Origin: Lytechinus variegatus
Lineage: Eukaryota; Echinodermata; Echinoidea; Temnopleuroida; Toxopneustidae
Direction: 5' to 3'
DNA length: 64,000 nucleotides
Assembly: GCF_018143015.1 (NCBI RefSeq)
Contig: NC_054751.1
Span: forward strand, 20,846,425-20,910,424
The notes under the pieces were generated by a model. That model did no database searches, was not told the DNA's origin, and saw only the letters and a program-made list of their open reading frames with translations. Every line of letters starts with the position of its first letter. Positions within the stretch are counted from its first letter, which is position 1. This document shows positions 39,801-51,800 of the stretch, one piece after another. Both the position numbers and the translations under genes were made by a program.

Positions 39801-42800
39801 GGGGGCACTTCCATTGACAAGTGGATACCATGCGCGACCATGGGGTCTCGAAAAGCACCCTTAACAAGTACATGTATTTTCCATATTCTGAAAATGCACC
39901 CCTTAACAAGTACTGACTTCTAAAACCCTACCCTTACCAAGTATTGGAAACAAAACTATACTCTTGGAAAGTATTCCCTGAATTGAACCCCTATAACAAG
40001 TACAGCGCAATTTTAATTGTTATATGCCACGGACATCGGTTTTACCTTTAACTACATCATTGGGTTTAGTACGGCCACACCTCGCGCAAATCGGAACTCT
40101 GCATAGTGTTGACTGTTGAAGCAAAAAGTACATCCTTTATAAATCAATTTAGTCTTTTTTTTGCCTCGCAAATTTGACCTTAAACATGTAGCTTTCCTAG
40201 CGAAATAGATACCCTTTTTTCATTATTTTAGTGTTTGTGACACCCTTATTACGCTACGTACGTAACGTGCCCTATCTTGAAAAAGAATCCTTTTTACATG
40301 TTTTTGGGGTCACGCATGGTATCCAATCGTCAATGTAAGTGCCCCCCCCCCTCGGGCATAGGAACAAGAAAGCTGCTAGGAAATAATGAATATTCAAACC
40401 TGTGTATACAGGCAACCAAAGGGAAACGGCAAAAATGGCCACTACAGACAGGTTGGCAGCCATCTTGGATTGACCATATATTGTAGATAATGTAATGGAT
40501 ACAGTATGTGTTTTCAATGAGTTAAGTTTTAAGATTAAGATTCGTGTTTAGATGCAAGTGCAAGGAATAACTATACAACTACTGTCGGAGTTGAAACTTA
40601 TAGTGAAACTGATTTTTAGTGGCCACTATGGAGAGTGGGATATTGACCGAGGAACGTAAAAAGAGTGGAAAATGGCCACGTTTGACAGGTGGCCACTATA
40701 GACAGGGTCTACAACACATGAATTTCCTGCCGGGAAATTTCAAGTGGCCACTATAAGCAGGTGGCCACTAAAACCAGTTTGGTTATGAAAAAGCCACAGA
40801 TACTTTTGTTGAAAAGGTGCCTTGATGATTAACCATGTAATAAAGCATAAACTTAGTTTTGAACCAGTCACCTCATTATCACTGCTCTACCAAATGAGCT
40901 ACATATATTATGTCTCCTACTTTTCCTTCTCTTCATTACCACCTTTATCCTCATCACCCTCACCATCACAATCAACACCACCACCATCACCTTTGCCATC
41001 ACCATCATCATCTTCATAACCATTGTCACTTACTGTTGTTTCATCTTCCATACAGATTGGACATGTTATAACTCTTTTCTTTGGTGATGTTTGTCGCCCT
41101 CTCCCGGGACCTGTGGCTGTACTGTTTGACGTCTCATCCCTGAAATAAAAGGGTGAAAAATCAGTGGTATCGTTAACAATAAGATCAGGACTATAACTTC
41201 AAAAGCCAAGTAAGATAGCATAATCTAAAGCTGAAGCAATTGTTCTAAAAGCTGATCAGAACCAATAAAAAAAAAAGATTCTGATGCATGTACATAAATA
41301 CCGGGTATGTCTTTGCTCTTCTTTTCTCCTCAATCCTTTCAATCTTCCTTCTCCTCCTCCATCAATCCTTCTTCTTTATTACCATCCTCCTCCTTCCCAT
41401 CTTTTTTCTCTTCTTCTTGCTCCTCATTTTTCCATCTCCATCTCTTTCACAAAGATACAAATGCTGGAAGTTGGAATGCAAATCTCTTTTGAGACATTAA
41501 AATATTCTTCACAAGAAACGACCATGAGCACTTACCTGGCTGTTCTGTATGTCTCCCCCAGGTCGATCTCTGGTAGAACCATGACATCGTTCTCCTCATC
41601 GCTGTCATCGCTGAGGATAGGAATGATGTTACCACGTTGAGAGTTTCTCATCAGTCTCCCTCTCCTAGTCCGCCTCATTCTCCTTGGCGCTGCAACAGCA
41701 TTCATTCACAAACCATTAGATCATTATACAAAAACACGAACATACAAAAAAACAATGATTGCACAATTCTACTACGTCATCATACAATATATGAACAGAA
41801 CCCCATCTCATAAAGAATTTGTTACCTTCAATCCTCATAAGAGAAACTTTATTTGTTCATATATTATTCACTATCATTTACAAAAGTCGCGTAAAAATTA
41901 TATAAAACATGAACTAAAAAGGGATAGTATGAAAGACATTCAATGAACAGTAAAATCATTGGTTGATTGGCTGAGAAACAATTTAACTTTGTTCATTTCT
42001 GGTATAAAAATTTGTCTTACGTGACAAACATCTCAAAATATTGGTCTAATTCTGCTAACTGTAATTCACAACATATTTGGACTAGGATAAACCGACAATA
42101 TCCCCCAGATGATAAAATCTATTGGTTTGATTGCTGCCATAATGATTGCATACACCAGTATCAGTTGTGGGGGGGGATTGGATTGAACACCATTCAGCAT
42201 AAAATATGTGTTGTATCAATACAATGTGTTGTAATCATGTCATTAGTGAGCTGCAAGCAATGAGCACACTTCATAAACAAACCAAAAAAAAATGTAATCC
42301 ATAGATATCCCGACACTAGAAATAACCCCTCTAAACTTTCGAAAAGTATACAAGCTCACTCATGCATGAAATGAAGGGTGAAGCAGATTTTTAAGAAGTT
42401 AGTCTGCAAGTGTTGGAATTTACTTATTTATGTAGCTCAAATATAGCTTTATTATTATTATTGACACTATATATGCCAGTATTCTGAACACTTAAAACAT
42501 GGTTGAATTGCATAAATATCATGAAAAGCTGTTTACAAACTTTTTTTTTACACTATATGCTTCTTGTGAGTTACAAGGGGTCATTTTCAAACGTGAGTGA
42601 CACGACAATCGGAGAGGTTTAAGGGCTCATATCTTCAAACTTAAAGGTTATGAATCAATCATGACTACTATATTATATACAATGTAGGACTGGCATGGAC
42701 CACTACGAGTTTGATTTGAATTCAAGAATTCGTTTAGTAGATATGATTAAAAAACGGTGCGTGAGTGACACGACAAATTTTGGACATGGGTTTCTGACCA

Positions 42801-45800
42801 CTAACACATATGGTTGGATTCGTGCCCAAGTAGTTGTCATGGAGTACTGTGAGTACCAGTAAATGGACATAAATAGTGTACCTATCTAACACATATAGTC
42901 AAAATCAATCAAACCTTCTCTATGGAAAATGGTACCCTCCTATATACCGTGAGTGACACGACATCCAAAACGTGAGTGACACGACAAGTGCAAAAATACA
43001 ACATTTATCTCAACATTGAAAGTATTTTTTGCATGATGTAGAAGAGTAAAATACCATTAACCAAAAAACAAGCTTAATTACATAATAACTGCTTTCTTTT
43101 AAGTTCATAATATGTCATCCTGATGTTTTATTCTTGGTTTATGGTCATATTTGCCCATCAACTCACATTCCCTATACCATACCACATTGTCACACTAGGG
43201 CTTCTACCACTCTCCTCTTTAGAGGAGGAGGGGGCACTTGAAGGAGGTGTTATGAGGTCTTGGCATTGACATCAACTCAAACATTCTTTTTGTGGCCTGA
43301 TATCATTCAAAACTTTAACTCTTTCTCCCTATCTGTATATGAAAGTTTACAGGTTTATACAATTCAGCATCCACAACGGATGGAATAATTTTTCCTTGTA
43401 AGAAAGGTATTCTCAATAGTCACTTGCATCATCTGGCATGGTCTGGAAGCCAATGATGTCATGTATGACTGCCTTTTCTTGAAATATTGGATTTCAATAT
43501 TATCCTCCTTTAATATTTTTATAGGCATTGTCCAAATAGGACATGGCAGTTTAAATGTCTTTTTGGTACCAAACCACAATCACGTTGCTGCACACTTCAG
43601 ATGGACTATCAGCAAATCGCCTTGAGAAAATTGGAAATTCAACTCAACAAGCATAGGTTTTCTCCTGAACACTGCTAGTATGTGGACCCTCCCAAGGCAG
43701 TACATATGTAGGCACTGTACCAAAATTCAGAGCTATGCTTTTTGCTGGAATTTGTAAGCGCCTTTTCATTGCTAATTATTTGATCATATACCATACCACG
43801 GGAATCCAGGGAAAGCCACAAGGTGAAAGACGCAGTCAGTACCTGATTCTTGCAGTCTGCTACTATTACATAACTACAAGTCATTAGCCTTTCCTTTTCT
43901 AAGCCCTTGGATGTCACACTAAAATCCAATTCAACATCCCAACCAGGCTCCCTTTACACCTCAATAGCTTTTTCCCCTCGAGGTCCAGCTCTGTTCTTAT
44001 CAGGGTACCCCCCCCCCCAAAAAAAAAATGATCTACTGGTACATGGCAACCCATCCAAAGTTGCTCAAATCAAAATGAGGTCTCGGTTGGGACTTGTTGG
44101 GACCTACATGAACATGCATCATTTTGTTGTAATGAATATGTGTAAATGCAAATCTGCTCTGAACACACATCGGCCCACTTACGGTAGTTTGCTGTTCAGA
44201 CCCTACATGTAGTTAATCACTAGCGGTATGAATGGTGGCCGAACAAATAATGATTTTGAACTTGGCATGTAGCTGCTTCAAGCAATATCCAAAATGTTCT
44301 ATCAAATCTCAGTACATTCTCACCTGAAATGTTTGTTTTCTTGCAAATTTTTCATGTCCTGGAATACAAGCTTTATGGCAAATGAAAATTTTGATTTAAT
44401 CAATCAGAAGGAAAAGAAAAATATTTTCTTTTCCGAATTTGAAAAAATGTTTGGTGTTCATGGTGATCTCTTATATCTCATGTACACTACTTTACCACTA
44501 AAATTTCTGCAAATTTCAAAAAAGGATCTGTGACTTTTCTAGCTGAGTATAACAAAGAAATAACATTACTCAAAAGAATTGTGAACTTTCTGCTTATTTC
44601 TGTAAATGGAGACAGAGAATGTTCGAGTAATAGCTAGGTATGACTTGAACCATCACCAACCCTTTATGCATTGTAAATATGTCCATTGCTTAAGTATAGT
44701 GGTTTTTCTCTTGATACATTCATAATTTTGTGTTGATTATGTTGTTATATTCTTAATCACAGTACATTCACCAAAAAATCCGAGTCTTCACACCAATGGA
44801 AAATTGTCAGGATTTTTTAAACCAAGGCAACCACGGAGAGAAAATAGATGAACTCAATGTCAAATTCAATATTTCCATAAAAAGGAGTAAAATTAGGAAG
44901 ATGAAGGAAATTATTAGCCTAAAATAGGCCTAAATGATGTCAGGAACAACATTTTGACTGTATCCCTGGTAAAACGCTTCAAAAATTACTGGATGTCCTT
45001 TTTCATACACAATATAATACCGTGAGTGACACGACATTTCGTGAGTGACACGACATTGTGAGTGACACGACACAACTTTGACTGTTAATTTTGGCTTTAC
45101 CTTAACACATTGGACCAAGTTACTTTATATACAATAAGGTACAGATAAACTGTATTTGCTCCAGTACTGGGATAAATTAATTTTCAGAATACACAGCTCT
45201 AGAAAACTTTTTGCATTTAAAACGTGAGTGACACGACAACCAGTTTTGAAAACTTTGAAACCCAATTTTTCAGAAAAACACTTCACAGAATTTCTTTTTT
45301 GCTTTTTAGGAGTTAGATACAATACACAGCTTGTATCTTGCCAACAAATGTGCTTCTAATACAAATTTTATATTGTGATAGGCAATATGTGAATTTTAGT
45401 GCAAAAATCAACATTTTGTAACATTTAATTTCCCTTGCATAAAATTCACTGTATCTCAAGACATAATTAATAATTTTATGTAAATGAAATGGAAAAATAT
45501 ACCTTAAGATGTCTAGTTTCAAAAAACATTGAAGCCTAATGATTTCTAGCAAGTTTTAATTTTCACCCCCATGTCCACTTTTGTTTGAAAATTACCAAGG
45601 GTCTTCAGTGTTCTAATGGTGAAGTCAGCTATTGTATTTTTCTTTTCTTTGTTTTCTATTTCAAAATTAAGTGCACGCTTTGGTGCCAATAATGCCTAAA
45701 ACATTTCAATTTATTTCAATGTATGACAAATGACCAAAGGCGATCAAATACTAGAAATCGACATCCAGACTTCATGTGCCTTGTCAGCAGACTTAGACCA

Positions 45801-48800
45801 CTAAGCAATGGCACCCACACTGATGTACCTACATGTACCACTTCAGAATGGTTTGTAATGATTTGAGTCATTTGACTGCAAAATTTGATATAAATTGAAT
45901 CTGTCTCTTAAATTATAGAAATCTGTGTCACATTTGATTATAATATACCCATATCTAAATCACAACTTAAAACCCAGGTTGTGTAAGTCCATAAGTGTAA
46001 CCTTAGTTCCTTACTATAGGAGGGGGGGGGGGATTTTGCCATTTTTTAATGATTTTCATTGTTATAGAATATGTCCCTATCTGTAAAAATATGGTTAAAC
46101 AATGGTAGGGATACCTCTGTCGACTGCATGTGTTTCAACCGTGAGATCAACAATATCATCCTGAGATGAATTTCTGAGAGGACGATTTCTTGTGGTTTCT
46201 GTCTCATCTGTTAAGTCCACAATACATAATGACAAATCAATGGGTTCTGTGTGAAAAGAAAAAAAATATTTACGTCTAAGGATTAATCATTAATGCGGAT
46301 GTTTGGTGAAGTTGAATTAGGACATGCACTTTTTTCCATTTCTGAACTATTTGTACTTTCATTTCTATTTTTAAAAAAGTAAAACATGTATTAGATAAGT
46401 TTTAAGTACATATTCTATAAATTACAAAATCATATTTACATACAGGAAAATTCAATTATTATGAATGGCAATTAATCAACATCAGTAATGTGAGGACGGC
46501 ATTATCAGTACACTAATTTGCATACGGCTGAAAATGTAAAAATGCACACAACTATTATAACTCTGCCATTTCTTTTTCAATTATTATGCAATGTTCATTA
46601 AATATTGTGTTCCATTTCAATTCTACTCTTTACAAATTAACCCGATATTCATTGGATTATACCTTAAAATCTTGCATAGTACTTTTCATACCTTCTTCAT
46701 GGATTGGTGGTGTGACAGCCTGCGGCGGTATGTCCACTATCTCAACTGAGCTAGAGCTTGTTCTACCACTTAACCTTGATGTCCGTAATCTTGAGCGAGG
46801 GGGCTGTTCATCTTCATCATGGCTAGTGCTTGCACCCTGACGAGAGGAGTGTCTCCGTTTTCTTGAAAGGGCTTGAGTCTAAAACAAAGAGAGATGGAAA
46901 GACATGTTTTTTTAACAATTTTTTTTTAGACAGTTAAGATTTGAAAAGACCATAAAAGGTCAAGTCCACCCCAGAAAAATGTTGATTTTAATCAATAGAG
47001 AAAAAATAAACAAGTATAACACTGGAAATTTCATCAAAATCGGATGAAAAATATGAAAGTTAGAAATATCAAAAGTTTCGCTTATTTTTCACAAAACACT
47101 TATATGCACAAATCAGTGACATGCAAATAAGAGTCGATGATGTCCCCCCAAGCCTTGAAATAAGCACCTGTGAGCCGGGGGCAATTTTTTTTTTAAATTG
47201 CCCCCGGCTCACAGGCTTTTTACAGGAACTGGGGGCAATTTTCTGGAACCAGGGGCAATTTTAAAAAATATATATACTTTTATAACGGTGAACCACACCA
47301 CAAATTTGTTTATAGTAAGCGCAGCTCCTGCAATTTTTAATTAGTACATGAATAGCATATGCTAAGTATTAGGCTCATTCAAACAGTTAAGAAATCAGAT
47401 TTAAATGTTTACTGGTAAGTGTTTTGACACCCTCACTCCACATCCCCTTTACAACCACACACACATGGGCTTATTTATTTTTCGTCTTTATTGAACCCCC
47501 CCCCAAAAAAAAAAAAATCTAAATAAATGAATAAAATAAAAATTTTAAAAAAGAGAGAGAGATGGAGGAAGATAGAATTCAGATCAAATAATAAATTTAG
47601 AAAAAAAAATAATTTTTAAGGTTTTTTTATGGTTTGAATCACGGGAGTGGGTGAGTGTTTGTGTGTGATTGTGGCTGTGAGGTGCACTTGGATTGCATAT
47701 AACTTATGTTAAAGAAATTAAGAAACAAAATCAATAAATAAATCAGTCTATTCAAATTCCAGCACATAGCCACAGGCTATGTACATGTATTTTAAGTTTT
47801 TCACAAGTTATTTGAAAACGCAGATCTCCACAGAAAATGCCTTTCATTCTGGGAGAGTCTGAATTCGGTGAAAATGTTTTCATTAATAACTTAAATATTC
47901 ATCACAATGAAAAAATCATAAAGTTTTTTGACAGTTTTCAAAAATTAACATGAAATCTAAACTCTATCTCAAACGGAAAATCACCATCACTTAGGCCATT
48001 ACTGATAGAATTCTCACCCAGAGCTCTGGCAGACAACATGAGCTCAAAACTGGCTTGCTAACATCACACTCAAGTGCACGCGGCGGCATCCTATTTTTTT
48101 TTTAGATGGAGCCTTGTTTGATTATTCATTGTCTGATATTTACCCCTCTCCAGGAAAGAAATTTAAAAGCTACAATTCACAACTATAAGTTATTTTGGAT
48201 TATTAAGGCTCCGTTTTGACAAGCAAGGTCGGCGACTGTGAGGATAAAAGACTTACACATCGTATGTGCTGTGAACAGGGATTTATCTCCTGTGCAATTC
48301 GAATTACTATATCACAGAATTGTGATGTCCCAACTGGAAATGTGTGCATTAGAAATTGCACATGATGAAGTATGGAAAAACCGCTACCGGAAGAACGCGC
48401 GCACATGTATTACAGGAAAAAAAAAGACGGACGTAGCTCACTTTTTATGGTACAGGAAAAAAGACGCACTTGGAAATTTTAAACTGTATTTATCGTAAAT
48501 TGAAAGTTATTTGATTTTGGCTTTACAGATATTTCAATTACATGTATGATATGGCTTCACTGCTCACTCACGGCGGGCGCAATTACCTGGAAAATATTTG
48601 CGCCCGGTTGTCAAAATTTTGATGATTTTGGGGCTTCATGGGCGCAATTGATGGCGTTATGAGCGCGAATTTGCGCTCAGCGCCCGCTTATTTCAAGGCT
48701 TGTGTCCCCCACTCACTATTTCCTGTTTTTTATTGCTTGAATTATACAACATTTCAATTTTTACAGATTTGACGATAAAGACCAACTTGACTGAACCATA

Positions 48801-51800
48801 AAATGTTAAAACAATGGCAACGCCACATGTTTAGGGAGGAGAAAACTGGAATAATAAAATACAAAAGAAATAGTGAATGATGTCATCAATCCTCTTATTT
48901 GCATAACGACCAGGATGTGAATATACATGTACATGTAACTGTTTTGTGAAATTAAAGATTCGCCAGCCAAAGTTTGTTTGTCGCAAGTTCGCATGATTTG
49001 ATCACTACATGTAGCTCCAGCCCATATCAAAATTACGGCGAGCCAATCAAAGTCTGACTGAGAATTTGAATAATGACATCGAGATCAAAGCCGAAATACA
49101 GCTGTTCCTGATCACAATGTGTGGAAAAGCGGAGGGCAAATGTCACCAGATGATTTTGTAGTGTGGGAGTGAGTTATTCAATGTGTACTGTGTTACTTGG
49201 AATATTGTTGAGTCTGCTGAATGGCCGCACACCAACCCCCGGCCGGCGCACAGACTGACAGCTGCAGTTACTCTAGGTCTAAATTAAATAAATAATTTAA
49301 AAATAATGAAAAAAATAGCAATAAAATAAACAATGTTTAACATTAAATGAATTTGTAAACAAGCAAGACAAACTGCAATGCGAAACCATAAGCTGAATCA
49401 TGAATGAAAAAGAAATGGCTCTCGAAAACTGTGATTGAATTGTAACACTCTATTTTCTGTCGATATTTATATATTATCCTTCGATGGCAATGAATAGAGT
49501 GTCACTTCGATATCACACGCATAACAGAAAAAAAGACAGTTCACTCCAGTCATTCACAGTTAAAGATCGTAGTTTAATTAATATTAGAAAAATGATAAGT
49601 AAATATACATGTATAACATTCTGCGAGTGATGATAATGGTTGGAACCTCACCCGAAGGTGGAGAGGTACCCTGGAGAAAAGAACACTGAATTAGAAAAGG
49701 GTGGGCTTTTATAGAGTCGAATGGAATGTCATTAATGACCAACAGAGACCATACAAACAGCACATGTTACCAAGGTGATTGACCATAGGAAATACATTTC
49801 ACTTGGGAGGCATAAACATGACAAGGATAGATGTTTCTACCCTTGGGTTGTAAGGAATCAAGGTGTGTCTTACATCAAAATATGAAGGGAACATTTTTGA
49901 AGGGATTTTAAGTTGAGGGTTGTAATATTGGGTCTTACAGAATCATGGCTCTGCTGGTAAAAATAGGTACCGGTACCTAGCCAGGAGGCGTTTGGGGAGT
50001 GAAGTCTTCTACCTACGTAGTCACTCCCCTAACGCCTGGCGCTCGAATACATAGGCTCCCACGTACCGAGGGAAAAGGCAACTATACAAATGCACCAAAC
50101 TGCTAGTTATGTTTAGAATCTGAGGTTAACACTTCTGTACATGGGTAAAAATATCGGTTGGTAACGTTTGGCAAAAAATGGATAGTTATGGTTAAAAAAT
50201 ATCGCAGAAATGAGAAAATACCTATTTCTAGTTCAGTGGTTGAAGCGGGACATTTTAGCACTTTTTAATCTAGCATCGCTCATGATTTTGCCACCCTCTA
50301 TACGCGTCACGTAACTAGGTTGCATTAACAATGGATCAAAGATGGCGATGACAACAAGTGTGAGTGAACTCTCTTCTACTTTTCTGTTTCTATCTCATTT
50401 CTGCGATATTTTTCAACCATAACTATCCATTTTTTGCCAAATGTTGCCAACTGATATTTTTACCCATGTACAGAAGTGTTAACCTCAGATTCTAAACATA
50501 ACCAGCGATTTGCGTGCTGTCGCCAAGCGGAAGACAAAGAAATCAAGATGGCGACGTAAACACGGCCGTAAGCTTTTCCCATCTTTTCAAAACAAATCTC
50601 TCGTTTTTTTAATGAATTCTTCTTTAAAAATGAAATCAATATTGAATATCGCAGAAATGTTGGAAATGAAGTTGGACCCCATGTACATGTTTTAGGGCTA
50701 GATCTTTTAGAGGGAAAGTAGAATTCTCGGGGGCGAAAGTTTCAGGTCTTGTACCCGTATGTGTGGAAATATAGGTAGGGCTCCCAGGCGTTAGTGGGGA
50801 GTGACTCCATATGTACAGTATATAACTTTCACTCCCCAAAACGCCCCAGGCTAACCGGTATGGTAGTGGATCGTATTACCGAACACTTTTCATGAATTTG
50901 ATATCAAACACATTATTCCAATAAAATTCACCAAACTTTCACCATAAATACACAAATACCTACAAAATATAAATATGCAGAAATTTTGCCGAAATTGTTT
51001 TTCATTTTTACGACATCAGCTTCCAATCGGACCCCTCTTCGCAAGTGAAAAATTTTGGTCACTTGAAAAGGTATCGTATTACCGAACGTGTGTTTTCTAT
51101 GGGAAAAGTTGGGAAAACAACAAAGTCACTGATAAGCTGATGAGCTATTTTGACCATATTTTATTGTTTTGAGGATATAAAGACTTCGAAATTGTGTTTT
51201 TGATAATTTTTCATCATTTTTCTATTTAAGTTCCCTTTGGAAGGAAGTTGCAAAGGTTTGAGCGTATTTGATTATTTTCTGACGCATATGATGCGCGCGT
51301 TCGGTAATTACAATCACTCACCACTCATGGTTTCAAATCGTCTCGTGTGTGAAGGATTCATATGCACCTGGTGCACGCGAATCTTTCACACCATTTTTAC
51401 TAAAATAACTATGACTTTACATCATAGCTATGACTTATAATTTTTCTATAACACTTACCGAACCATATGGATCGTTTGTTGAATTCTCTTTGTTGTTTGT
51501 TTTAATAAATTAAGAGCATTTTTCGTGATCTTCACGTAGATGCCTCTTGATCAGCGTTGATATCAACTTTTGCCTAAAGAGGGCGCGCGATATTATTCAC
51601 CAAGCCGGTAGGCACTTAAGAACCAAGTTTGAAAGGATACTCGTAAAATTATGTCACTCTCGCCGATGAATATTCATTAATATATTCATCAATACACACC
51701 GAGTGCATGCATGCAGAGAGTTTGTATTGAACACGCACGACCAGGATCTAATGAATATTCATCACAAGAGTGACATAATTTTACGAGTGTCCTTTCAAAC

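Larger units (their letters stand above)
27805..41033 (-). other. RNF4: 13.2-kb intron splitting the RING domain
   Basis: Phase-0 intron with donor GTAAGT at its 5' (high-coordinate) end and acceptor TTTACAG at the other. It holds the MITEs, SINE and tandem repeat listed, plus ATC-type microsatellites at 29498-29590 and 40935-41015. No other exon was recognised in it. Confidence 0.75.

Noticed and set aside
42949..42986. GTGAGT in the 15-mer as clustered splice donors
   Set aside because: The conserved block extends through ACACGACA, far beyond a donor, and lies on the strand opposite to the host gene.
48238..48498. Transposase of the nested element
   Set aside because: The 86-residue frame shows no hAT dimerisation or catalytic motif that I recognise.
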